Assembly (NCBI GenBank): GCA_046299555.1
Contig: JBKBHS010000001.1
Span: 1,633,303-1,697,302 of the forward strand
DNA from: CALKJP01 sp046299555
GTDB lineage: Bacteria > Bacteroidota > Bacteroidia > JACCXN01
DNA: 64,000 bases
Direction: 5' to 3'
Position numbers and translations under genes: made by a program
Shown here: piece after piece, positions 1 through 7,982 of the stretch
How positions within the stretch are numbered: the first letter of the stretch is position 1
Layout: the number at the start of each line of letters is the position of its first letter
Notes under the pieces: model-generated
Seen by the model: only the letters and a program-made list of their open reading frames with translations
Databases searched by the model: none
What the model was told of the DNA's origin: nothing

Positions 1-639
1 GCCACCGGATGAAAACAAAATTCCCGAAACCATATCGCTGTTTACAAAGCTTAATCCTTCTTGCTGTCCGGCACGAATCAATAAAGGGCGAAAAATTTCT
101 ATATCGTTTACATACACCAAATTTTCATCAAAATTTCCACCTCTTACCGAATATTGCGAAGTCAATTCATTATTGGAACTTACACCGGGTAAGGTTTTTA
201 AGATAGCTTCCACGCCACCGGTAGCACTGGGTAGTGCAGTAATTATTTTAGGGTCGATACGTTGCAATGGGCGACTGCGCGTCATTTCATCTTCTATGGT
301 TACTTGACCAATTGAAGTTGAAGTTTGCTTTAATGTAAAGTTGATTTTTTTTACTTCGCCTGAATTTAGCTTTAATACCATTTTTTCTTTGCTGTATCCT
401 ACAAAAGATGCAACAATAGTTATTTCTTTACCTGCCGGAACTTCTAACGAAAATTCACCAAAACGATTTGTGCTGGTTCCTGTTGATGTGCCAAAAATAG
501 ATACCGAAGCAGCTTCTATTGCGCTGCCATCTGGCTCGGTAATTTTCCCTTCTATACGAGCGGTACTTTTAACCTGCGAATTTCCTCCCAGCGATAAAAA
601 AAGTAAGACAATACAAAAACTAAATTGAAAAAATCGCAT
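1..639 (-). CDS. TonB-dependent outer-membrane receptor, N-terminal part (cut by window edge)
   Basis: Reading the minus strand from the ATG at 639 gives 213 open codons running off the window. Residues 1-21 are a signal peptide (hydrophobic core, ending in NSQ). Residues about 27-110 look like a carboxypeptidase-D regulatory-like beta-sandwich (IEGKITEPDG, SFVGYSKE), the usual N-terminal extension of Bacteroidota SusC/TonB receptors. From about residue 125 a plug domain starts, with the typical YSVRGG and YVNDIEIF stretches. It would sit in the outer membrane and import a ligand with TonB energy; the substrate cannot be told. The start lies 8 bases after the stop of the gene at 648-1277, so the two are probably co-transcribed. 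The beta barrel is outside the window. Confidence 0.9.
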   Translation of the reverse strand, partial: MRFFQFSFCIVLLFLSLGGNSQVKSTARIEGKITEPDGSAIEAASVSIFGTSTGTSTNRFGEFSLEVPAGKEITIVASFVGYSKEKMVLKLNSGEVKKINFTLKQTSTSIGQVTIEDEMTRSRPLQRIDPKIITALPSATGGVEAILKTLPGVSSNNELTSQYSVRGGNFDENLVYVNDIEIFRPLLIRAGQQEGLSFVNSDMVSGILFSSGG

Positions 640-647
640 CTAAGAAA

Positions 648-1277
648 TTATTGCTTTTTACGGCTTAATTCACCGGCACGCCATGCTTGTACAAATTTAG
701 CCCAAGCTACCGGATTTAATAAACTAATGGTTGGTGCTTGTCCTGCACTATATAGCCGACTTTGATATTGATTCATAGTTTGCTTGTAGGCCATGCTTCC
801 ATCGTTTGGAGTAGCATTAGCTCTTTCGCGCATATCAGCAATGGCTAAGTTTTTCATAGCTCGTTGAAAGTCATCATCAGGAACATTTAGATTTAAAAAT
901 GCTTCGCGGAATTGCTCTTTGGTAGGCCATGGATAAATTACGGTTTCTCTTAATAAAATGGTATCGGTAAACAACATTTGAATTAAGGAATATCTATTCT
1001 CTTCTAATGAATCAGGGATGACAAAATATGCCGATTTATAACCTACCGATGAAAAATCGATGGTATCGCCATTTTGAGCAACAAAAGAAAAATAACCGTA
1101 ATAATCAGCAATGGTACCTCTATTGCTTCCTCTAACTATAATGGTAGTAAAGGGAATAGGAGCAAGGCTATCACCATCTACAATTACACCCGAAAATTGA
1201 ATGGGAGTTCGTTTTGCATTTTGTGCATTTGTAAAGCTAAAACTAAAAATAGAAAGAAAAATAAGTATGTAGCGCAT
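648..1277 (-). CDS. Secreted carboxypeptidase-regulatory-like domain protein
   Basis: 209 residues. A signal peptide (residues 1-18, ending TNAQ) is followed by one carboxypeptidase-regulatory-like domain at about 26-110 (FSGVIVDGDSLAPIPFTTI, then YGYFSFVAQNGDTIDF and SSVGYK). The C-terminal half is helical and basic with no motif I recognise. In Bacteroidota such proteins often travel with TonB receptors, and here the receptor gene follows after 8 bases. Periplasmic or outer-membrane location is inferred from the signal peptide. The molecular function is unknown; a structural or accessory role for the neighbouring receptor is only a guess from position. Confidence 0.75.
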   Translation of the reverse strand: MRYILIFLSIFSFSFTNAQNAKRTPIQFSGVIVDGDSLAPIPFTTIIVRGSNRGTIADYYGYFSFVAQNGDTIDFSSVGYKSAYFVIPDSLEENRYSLIQMLFTDTILLRETVIYPWPTKEQFREAFLNLNVPDDDFQRAMKNLAIADMRERANATPNDGSMAYKQTMNQYQSRLYSAGQAPTISLLNPVAWAKFVQAWRAGELSRKKQ

Positions 1278-1336
1278 TTACAATAATATTAGTCTTCAAA
1301 AATAACTAAAAACAAGCGTAAAAGGAATTTATTGTT

Positions 1337-3064
1337 TTATCGAACCAGATTTTTTTGATAGCGAGTTGTATTTCCTCTTGTATCTTCTACCACTAATACA
1401 AAATCCAATTTTCCTTTAGGTAAAGGTTTATGAAAATCGTAGGTTAGTAATCCACTTTTAGCGTCAAATTCCATACATATCCATTCACCATTAACAAAGG
1501 CATTATAATTGCCAATACCTGAAAGTCCATCACCAATCTTAAATTTAATTTCGCGCAAAGTACTTATTACTCCGGTTGCAGGAATATTTATTGGCGTAAT
1601 TACCGGTGGAACCGTATCAACAGTTATGGCATATCCACCGAAACGTTTTACTTGTGAAATAACATATCCATTTTGCCAGGTACCACCTGCAGCAGAACTA
1701 TTTCCTTTATCGTCATAGTGCATTAGCATTACTTTGCTATACAAAGTGCTATCAATAATCGGAGCTTTTATTTTTATGGTAATATTTTTATGTAAAGGAA
1801 CTTTATCGTAATGCAATTGATAAATTGGACTAAGGTTTTTTCGCAAGGTATCGCCAATTGAAAATTCAAAAGCTACATCTTCATACAAAACCCCAAGAGG
1901 TAATTCCATTTGCACCCATTCATTCTTAAATATATTGTTAATATCATATCGAAAAATAGAAGAGGGTTTAACACTTATCTTGTCTTTGGTGGTTTTGGCA
2001 ACCGGCATGGAATGGCTTTTTACGGTTAATTGTGCAGTTGATGAATTACCATATAAATCGTTAATAATTATAGTTACTAAGTGCTCATTATCGTTTCTGA
2101 ATTTATAAATTCCTTGATTTTCAAGAATACGGTAATTATTAAGCTTATTTCCCGGCAATACATAGCAGCGATGTATCATTTTTTTATTCTCTTTGTATTG
2201 AGGGTAATCTATAAGTGCATTTATATAACGGGTGTCGTCAAATGGTAATTTATCAAATTCAATTTGATAGATAATTTTATCATCAATTTTTAATTGAATA
2301 CTATGTAAACCAAGATGATTACCATGTCCGTTCATTTGGTCAATTGCATCAATTCCAAAGCCAATTTCACCATGTACATGTAATGGTTTAGAAGAAGCTA
2401 TTTTATATATACCATTTTGTTTTACAAGGGGATATCGAACCGGAATTTTCCCAAAATTAACTTCACCGCTTTCTCCAAGAGGATAAATCGTAATGTCTTT
2501 AAATATAGGTGCAATGTTATCTTGAACTTCAAAACCCCATAGCAACGGATTAACTGGTATTTCAGTTTTTTCTTCTCTTATTTCAAAATGAAGATGAGGT
2601 GCTGCAGAGCTTCCCGAATTGCCGGAAAGAGCAATTATTTCCCCTTTTTTAACACTTAATACACTGCTATCAGGGAAAAGCTCAATTTCAAATTTTTGAT
2701 TTAGGTATTGAGCCTCTTTTACATATTTCTCAATTTTAGGAGAAAAGGTTTTTAAATGAGCGTAAACTGAAACATAACCATTTGGATGTGTGATGTATAA
2801 AGCCTTACCATAGCCGGTTGATGATACTTTTATGCGAGAAACATAACCATCAGCAACGGCATACATATTTTTCCCTTCAACTCCTTGAGTTTTAATGTCA
2901 ATCCCCATGTGAAAATGATTATTTCGCAGTTCGCAAAAATTTCCGGCTATTCCTATTGGAAAATCAACAGGCGAACGAAAATATCCTTTTTCAATAGTTT
3001 GAGCCGAAAGCTCAATGGGTATCAGAATAAAGAAGGTAAAAAAATATAAAACAGAATGACGCAT
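1337..3064 (-). CDS. M23-family (LytM) metallopeptidase
   Basis: 575 residues with a signal peptide (1-22, ending LSAQ). The zinc-peptidase domain lies at about 28-170 and has the M23 ligands in order: HMGID (His52, Asp56), YAHL (His103) and HLHFE (His157, His159). M23 enzymes usually cleave peptide cross-bridges in peptidoglycan, so a cell-wall remodelling role in the periplasm is likely. The long C-terminal 400 residues look beta-rich and immunoglobulin-like with no motif I can name. It faces away from the zapA/rny unit. A TAnnTTTG-like box on the minus strand (CAAAAATA at 3079-3086) lies just upstream, without a clear -33 element. Confidence 0.9.
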   Translation of the reverse strand: MRHSVLYFFTFFILIPIELSAQTIEKGYFRSPVDFPIGIAGNFCELRNNHFHMGIDIKTQGVEGKNMYAVADGYVSRIKVSSTGYGKALYITHPNGYVSVYAHLKTFSPKIEKYVKEAQYLNQKFEIELFPDSSVLSVKKGEIIALSGNSGSSAAPHLHFEIREEKTEIPVNPLLWGFEVQDNIAPIFKDITIYPLGESGEVNFGKIPVRYPLVKQNGIYKIASSKPLHVHGEIGFGIDAIDQMNGHGNHLGLHSIQLKIDDKIIYQIEFDKLPFDDTRYINALIDYPQYKENKKMIHRCYVLPGNKLNNYRILENQGIYKFRNDNEHLVTIIINDLYGNSSTAQLTVKSHSMPVAKTTKDKISVKPSSIFRYDINNIFKNEWVQMELPLGVLYEDVAFEFSIGDTLRKNLSPIYQLHYDKVPLHKNITIKIKAPIIDSTLYSKVMLMHYDDKGNSSAAGGTWQNGYVISQVKRFGGYAITVDTVPPVITPINIPATGVISTLREIKFKIGDGLSGIGNYNAFVNGEWICMEFDAKSGLLTYDFHKPLPKGKLDFVLVVEDTRGNTTRYQKNLVR

Positions 3065-3144
3065 AATTTTAACAATGGCAAAAATAATGGATAAAATATG
3101 GCTAAGTAAGTTTGTTAAAGAATTGTTGAAAACATGTTTGTTTC

Positions 3145-3175
3145 TTGTATATATAAATTTAAAGTATTAGATTCG
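3145..3175 (+). promoter_or_regulatory. Putative promoter for the coiled-coil/zapA/rny unit
   Basis: TTG at 3145-3147, a 20-base spacer, then TAGATTCG at 3168-3175, close to the Bacteroidota -33/-7 consensus TTG...TAnnTTTG with one change in the last box. It lies 32 bases before the ATG at 3208. A second perfect -7 match (TAAGTTTG, 3107-3114) lies further upstream. Confidence 0.45.
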
Positions 3176-3207
3176 CATAAATTTATAAATGCTTGTTATT
3201 AAGTAAT

Positions 3208-3492
3208 ATGCAAGATTTGATTAAACAATTGCTTGAAAAAACAAAATTGCTGTCAGAAAAATATCAACAGCTGCTAATAAGAAATAATGAGCTTGAATTT
3301 CAGTTGGCTGAACTTAAATTAAAAATAGAACAACAAAACGAAATCATAAAAGATTTAGAAGAACGAAATAAAATTCTTAAACTTGCAAAATCTTTAAACG
3401 GAAATGCTGACGAAAATATTTCGGGTATAAAGTTAAAGATAAATGAACTGGTGAAAGAAATTGATAAGTGTGTGGCCTTGCTAAACAGGTAA
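3208..3492 (+). CDS. Small coiled-coil protein upstream of zapA
   Basis: 94 residues from the ATG at 3208; an in-frame TTG 15 bases earlier is less likely as a start. Almost the whole chain up to residue 60 is one heptad-rich coiled coil (LLEKTKLLSEKYQQLL, then LAELKLKIEQQ), followed by a short linker and a C-terminal helix (INELVKEIDKCVALL). It lies 30 bases before zapA and in the same direction. Size, coiled-coil nature and neighbourhood suggest a cell-division accessory protein, in the manner of ZapB, but there is no sequence basis for calling it ZapB. Function otherwise unknown. Confidence 0.7.
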   Translation: MQDLIKQLLEKTKLLSEKYQQLLIRNNELEFQLAELKLKIEQQNEIIKDLEERNKILKLAKSLNGNADENISGIKLKINELVKEIDKCVALLNR

Positions 3493-3522
3493 AGGTAAGT
3501 TAAACAAGCATAACTCCAATAA

Positions 3523-3816
3523 ATGGGAGAAATTTCCATAAAAGTTGCAATTGCTGGTCGTGTTTATCCAATAACGGTTAAGCACGAAGATGAGGAACGA
3601 ATTAGAAAATCAGCCCGTATGATTGATGAAAAAATACGGGAATATGAAATGACATATTCTGTTCGCGACAAACAAGATTTGTTGGCAATGAGTGCATTGC
3701 AGTTTGCAGCCCAAGCTTTAGAATCGGAAGAAAAAGCAACATTATTTAATCATTCTGCCGAAGCACAGCTAATGGAGTTAAATAACTTACTCGATGCTTG
3801 TTTGGCAAAATCATAA
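3523..3816 (+). CDS. zapA: Cell division protein ZapA
   Basis: 97 residues, the normal ZapA size. The N-terminal half matches the ZapA pattern: ISIKVAIAGRVYPI, then EDEERIRKSARMIDEKI, followed by a DLLAMSALQFA stretch and a C-terminal coiled-coil helix. ZapA binds FtsZ at mid-cell and cross-links protofilaments. It sits between a coiled-coil protein and rny, and co-transcription with both is likely from the spacings (30 and 66 bases). Confidence 0.88.
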   Translation: MGEISIKVAIAGRVYPITVKHEDEERIRKSARMIDEKIREYEMTYSVRDKQDLLAMSALQFAAQALESEEKATLFNHSAEAQLMELNNLLDACLAKS

Positions 3817-3882
3817 AAACTCTTCACATACTTAGCGCTTCAATCATCAGTTTATGTTTAATTATTTATAAACTGATAAACA

Positions 3883-5424
3883 ATGGATTACGTAATTTTG
3901 ATTACAGTGGCGCTTGTTGCAATCGGTGTCGGAATAGGAATTGGCCTGACTATTCTTAAAAAAGCCACAGAAGAAAAAGCAAAAGCCATTATTAAAGAAG
4001 CCGAAGCTGAAGCAGAGGTTATTAAAAAGGATAAAATTTTACAGGCCAAAGAAAAATTTCTTCAACTTAAAGCCGAACACGAAAAATATATTAATGAAAA
4101 AAATCAGGCTTTAATTAATGCGGAGAACAAATTAAAGCAAAAAGAAACAGTTGTAAATCAGAAGCTGGAAGAATTAAAAAGAAAAGAAAACGAAGTAAAC
4201 CAATTACGGGAAAATTTTACGGCTCAATTAGAAGCGGTAAATAAGAAAAACGAAGAAATTGAAAAGGTACGCAAAAAACAGATTCAACAATTAGAAGTTA
4301 TTTCCGGACTTTCAGTTGAAGAAGCTAAGGCGCAATTGGTAGAGCAAGTTAAAGCTGAAGCAAAAACGGAAGCCATGGCATATATTCGTGATACCATGGA
4401 GGAGGCCAAAATGACGGCTAATAAAGAAGCCAAAAAAATTGTTCTTCAAACCATTCAACGCGTTGCTACTGAGCATGCTATTGAAAATTCTGTTACTGTA
4501 TTCAACATCGAAAGCGATGAGATAAAGGGTAGAATTATTGGTCGAGAAGGAAGAAATATCAGAGCATTGGAAGCTGCAACAGGAGTTGAAATTATTGTAG
4601 ATGATACTCCCGAAGCAATAATTTTATCATGTTTCGACCCGATTAGACGTGAAATTGCAAGATTATCGTTACATCAGTTAGTTTCTGACGGTCGTATTCA
4701 CCCTGCGCGTATTGAAGAGGTAGTTGAGAAAACCCGTAAAATGCTGGAAGATGAGATTATTGAAACCGGAAAACGTACCTGTATTGATTTAGGAATTCAT
4801 GGATTACATCCTGAATTAATTAGAATGGTGGGACGTATGAAATACCGTTCATCATACGGACAAAACCTATTACAGCACTCACGTGAAGTTGCCAATTTAT
4901 GTGCTATCATGGCGAGTGAATTAGGCTTAAATCCAAAAATTGCTAAACGTGCCGGTTTATTACATGATATTGGAAAAGTGCCGGATGATGAACCTGAATT
5001 ACCTCACGCTATTTTGGGAATGAAAATGGCTGAAAAATACAAAGAGAAACCTGAGGTATGTAATGCTATTGGTGCTCACCACGATGAAATAGAAATGAAT
5101 ACCTTGTATGCTCCAATTGTGCAGGTGTGTGATGCTATATCAGGAGCAAGACCGGGCGCAAGACGTGAAGTGGCTGAAGCCTACATACAACGTTTAAAAG
5201 ATTTAGAAAATTTAGCATTGTCTTATCCGGGTGTGAATAAAACTTATGCCATTCAGGCGGGTAGAGAATTACGTGTAATTGTAGAAAGCGAAAAAGTAAG
5301 CGATAAAGATGCCGAAACGCTGGCTTACGAAATTTCGCAAAGAATTCAAACAGAAATGACTTATCCGGGTCAAATTAAAGTAACCGTAATTCGTGAAACC
5401 AGAGCTGTTGGAATAGCTAAATAA
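3883..5424 (+). CDS. rny: Ribonuclease Y
   Basis: 513 residues, the standard RNase Y length. An N-terminal membrane helix (residues 3-25) is followed by a long charged coiled coil (to about 190), a KH RNA-binding domain at about 205-270 with GRIIGREGRN, and an HD domain with LLHDIGK near 360-366. RNase Y is a membrane-anchored endoribonuclease that starts mRNA turnover. A strong hairpin terminator follows 24 bases after the stop codon. No unusual residues were seen. Confidence 0.95.
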   Translation: MDYVILITVALVAIGVGIGIGLTILKKATEEKAKAIIKEAEAEAEVIKKDKILQAKEKFLQLKAEHEKYINEKNQALINAENKLKQKETVVNQKLEELKRKENEVNQLRENFTAQLEAVNKKNEEIEKVRKKQIQQLEVISGLSVEEAKAQLVEQVKAEAKTEAMAYIRDTMEEAKMTANKEAKKIVLQTIQRVATEHAIENSVTVFNIESDEIKGRIIGREGRNIRALEAATGVEIIVDDTPEAIILSCFDPIRREIARLSLHQLVSDGRIHPARIEEVVEKTRKMLEDEIIETGKRTCIDLGIHGLHPELIRMVGRMKYRSSYGQNLLQHSREVANLCAIMASELGLNPKIAKRAGLLHDIGKVPDDEPELPHAILGMKMAEKYKEKPEVCNAIGAHHDEIEMNTLYAPIVQVCDAISGARPGARREVAEAYIQRLKDLENLALSYPGVNKTYAIQAGRELRVIVESEKVSDKDAETLAYEISQRIQTEMTYPGQIKVTVIRETRAVGIAK

Positions 5425-5447
5425 ACTTAATGTATTTTAAAGTGATA

Positions 5448-5478
5448 AAAAGCCGATGAATTTTACTCATCGGCTTTT
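5448..5478. terminator. Bidirectional intrinsic terminator after rny
   Basis: A 12-bp perfect stem AAAAGCCGATGA (5448-5459) / TCATCGGCTTTT (5467-5478) with a 7-base loop. T-runs on both strands make it suitable for rny and for the convergent SGNH gene, whose last codons overlap it. Confidence 0.85.
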
Positions 5479-6395
5479 GTTATTTTACTTAGTAAATGTT
5501 TGTTAAATAATGCTACTCCGGAAGCATTTAAATGGTCATCATCAAAAAAATGCTGTGCATCATTTAAATTATGATTACGCCCCCAATTTAAAAATTCAAC
5601 TTGATGCTTCTTTGCCAATTTATTTAATTTATAAATGGCATAATTCTCATTTTCAATTTTTAATTTAGAAGGTATTGGGGCGTATACCAAGGTAATTGAT
5701 ACATTGTATTTTTTACATAGTAAAATGGCTTTTTCAATGTAATTTGTTTGAACATCAATATTTTTTTTATTTAAAATTATTGAATCGTATGTTGTATTAG
5801 GCTTTACAGAATCATATGTAGCAATATATCCTTTATAAAAATTGGTAGTATCAAGCGGTAAATTTTGAATAGATGCTTTTAACCAATCATGAATGCTTAA
5901 TAAATTATATGTTCTGAAATTGTTGATATAAAATGCCATTTTACTGAGGATGGAAAAGTTTTCCAAATCATTGTTTAAAATATAAAAGGCTTCTGTTCCA
6001 TCAATAGCAAGTGTTACCGGATAAACCTCATAAATAACATTTTTGCATTTTGAAATATATTGTTCAAGCAGGGCATATGAAATTGATGGTGTTTGAGAAC
6101 TGCTTCCAATATTAAAACAGGTAAAACCATTTTGCTCAAAAATGGAAGGATTAAAATTTCTATAGGCATGCGAAGAGCCTATTATTAAAAAATCTACCTG
6201 ATTTAAAGTATCTATTGTTTTAAAAGTAATTTCACTTGGAAACCTGTGAAAAAGTAATTCTTTTTGCCATTCCGTAATAATTGGTCTTCCTAATTTATTA
6301 TGGGTATGCGTTAGCCAGTAATAAGTAGTCGAGTAAAATATTACAAAGCTAATTATCAATATGCTTAAATATATCAGCGAGCGCTTTAGCATCAT
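5463..6395 (-). CDS. SGNH-like membrane-anchored hydrolase/acyltransferase partner of MBOAT
   Basis: 310 residues. One N-terminal membrane helix (about 6-26) is followed by an SGNH-type fold: GSSH at residues 73-76 carries the likely nucleophile, and DDDH at 285-288 gives the Asp-His pair close to the C-terminus. Proteins of this shape work with MBOAT membrane acyltransferases, as DltD or AlgJ/AlgX do, to put acyl groups on extracytoplasmic polymers. The MBOAT gene is directly upstream and its stop shares one base with this start. A role in O-acylating a surface polysaccharide is inferred from that pairing. Confidence 0.75.
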   Translation of the reverse strand: MMLKRSLIYLSILIISFVIFYSTTYYWLTHTHNKLGRPIITEWQKELLFHRFPSEITFKTIDTLNQVDFLIIGSSHAYRNFNPSIFEQNGFTCFNIGSSSQTPSISYALLEQYISKCKNVIYEVYPVTLAIDGTEAFYILNNDLENFSILSKMAFYINNFRTYNLLSIHDWLKASIQNLPLDTTNFYKGYIATYDSVKPNTTYDSIILNKKNIDVQTNYIEKAILLCKKYNVSITLVYAPIPSKLKIENENYAIYKLNKLAKKHQVEFLNWGRNHNLNDAQHFFDDDHLNASGVALFNKHLLSKITKADE

Positions 6396-7873
6396 TAAAA
6401 CTGAAAATAAATAAATTGTTCACCTCCGGTATTTCCAAATACAAACATTAATACCGATAAAATAGCAATCATCAAGACTTTAATATAGTAAAATTTTTGA
6501 ATACTTACTTTTTTATAGTATCGCTCTGTAATGAGCATAAGAATAATAAAGTATGGGATAACATTTCTTACTTGTAATGTTTCAGGGTGATAAGAAGTAA
6601 AAAAGAACCATTTTACGCCCAGTACAGAAAGCTTTAAAATGCCGTTTTGTATTATTTCAGAAAAAGCAAAATAGCACTTATATAAAATTAACCATGCTTT
6701 TTTTAAATCAGATGCTCTAAAAAATATCCAACCGATAACTACTAAATGAAATGTAAAAATTGTAGAAAAGAATGTTTCTAAATTATCTAAAAGTGCAATT
6801 TTGTGATTGAATGAAATTCGTTTTTTAATTTCTTGAAATAAATTTTCTAATAAAAGCAAAGTTCCATGATAAAGTCCCCAAACGATGTATGTATAGTTGG
6901 CTCCATGCCACAATCCGCTTAAAAAGAAAACAATAAAAATATTTCTGTTTTGTTTAAGTTTTCCCTTTCGGTTACCTCCTAAAGGAATGTAAACATAATC
7001 TCTAAACCATGTTGAAAGCGATATATGCCATCTGCTCCAAAAATCTGAAATTGATTTGGCAAGATAAGGCGAATTAAAATTCTCCATTATATCATAGCCC
7101 AAAATTCTCGCAGAACCAATAGCAATATCAGAATATCCTGAAAAGTCGCAATAAATTTGAAAAGTAAATGCATAAGCCGCTTTTATTAAATCTAAGCTGC
7201 TACTATCTTCCGGATTATTAAAAAATTGATTGGTAATAAGAGCTAATGAATCGGCAATAACTACTTTTTTAAACAAGCCCCAAAAAATTAAGACTAATCC
7301 ATCTACCGTTCTTTCGGGGTTAAATGCAAATGTTTTATCAAATTGTGGTAATAAGTGTTTGGCTCTTTCAATAGGCCCTGCTACTAATTGAGGAAAAAAA
7401 GAAACAAATAGCGCAAATTTTATAAAGTTTGTTTCGGCTTTAAGTTCTCCTTTATAAACATCTATTGTATAAGAAAGCGTTTGAAAAGTATAAAAAGAAA
7501 TCCCTACGGGTAACAGCAATTCAACAATAGGTGGGGTATATGAATGATTGAATAAATTAAAGGTATCTGCTATTACAGTATTGAAAAAATTAAAATACTT
7601 AAATGTAAATAGTAAGCCAAGATTAGAACACAAACTAATTATTAGCCATGTTTTTCGCCACAAAAAATCTTTGGAATGTTCAATTTTTAATGCGGCCGAA
7701 TAGTCAATTATTGTTGAGAATATTATAAGTATAATGTATTCTGGTTTCCAATAACCATAAAAAAAATAGCTGGAAACAAGCAAAAATACCCAACGACCTT
7801 TAATTGGCAGCAAGAAATAAAATAAGCATACCAAGGGTAGAAAAAAGAAGTATTCAATAGAGTTAAAAAGCAT
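6395..7873 (-). CDS. MBOAT-family membrane O-acyltransferase
   Basis: 492 residues with about ten membrane segments. It carries the MBOAT core: FWSRWHISLSTWFRDYVY near residues 272-290 and GLWHGANY near 316, which holds the invariant catalytic His. The DltB/AlgI-like branch fits best, since those enzymes move acyl groups across the membrane onto exported polymers. It forms a two-gene operon with the SGNH partner downstream (1-base overlap). It is divergent from the glycosyltransferase unit that starts near 7983. Confidence 0.9.
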   Translation of the reverse strand: MLFNSIEYFFFLPLVCLFYFLLPIKGRWVFLLVSSYFFYGYWKPEYIILIIFSTIIDYSAALKIEHSKDFLWRKTWLIISLCSNLGLLFTFKYFNFFNTVIADTFNLFNHSYTPPIVELLLPVGISFYTFQTLSYTIDVYKGELKAETNFIKFALFVSFFPQLVAGPIERAKHLLPQFDKTFAFNPERTVDGLVLIFWGLFKKVVIADSLALITNQFFNNPEDSSSLDLIKAAYAFTFQIYCDFSGYSDIAIGSARILGYDIMENFNSPYLAKSISDFWSRWHISLSTWFRDYVYIPLGGNRKGKLKQNRNIFIVFFLSGLWHGANYTYIVWGLYHGTLLLLENLFQEIKKRISFNHKIALLDNLETFFSTIFTFHLVVIGWIFFRASDLKKAWLILYKCYFAFSEIIQNGILKLSVLGVKWFFFTSYHPETLQVRNVIPYFIILMLITERYYKKVSIQKFYYIKVLMIAILSVLMFVFGNTGGEQFIYFQF

Positions 7874-7891
7874 TTAAACGCTATTTTTTTT

Positions 7892-7899
7892 CAAACCTA
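7892..7899 (-). promoter_or_regulatory. Putative -7 box for the MBOAT/SGNH operon
   Basis: The minus strand reads TAGGTTTG, an exact TAnnTTTG match, 19 bases before the MBOAT start codon. No convincing -33 TTG stands at the usual distance, so this is a partial match. Confidence 0.4.
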
Positions 7900-7982
7900 C
7901 TTTAATTTGTCAAATATTAAAATATGTAAGTATGTATTTTGATAAAGAATTATTGAATTAGCTTTATCTTCGTGTTGTGTTA

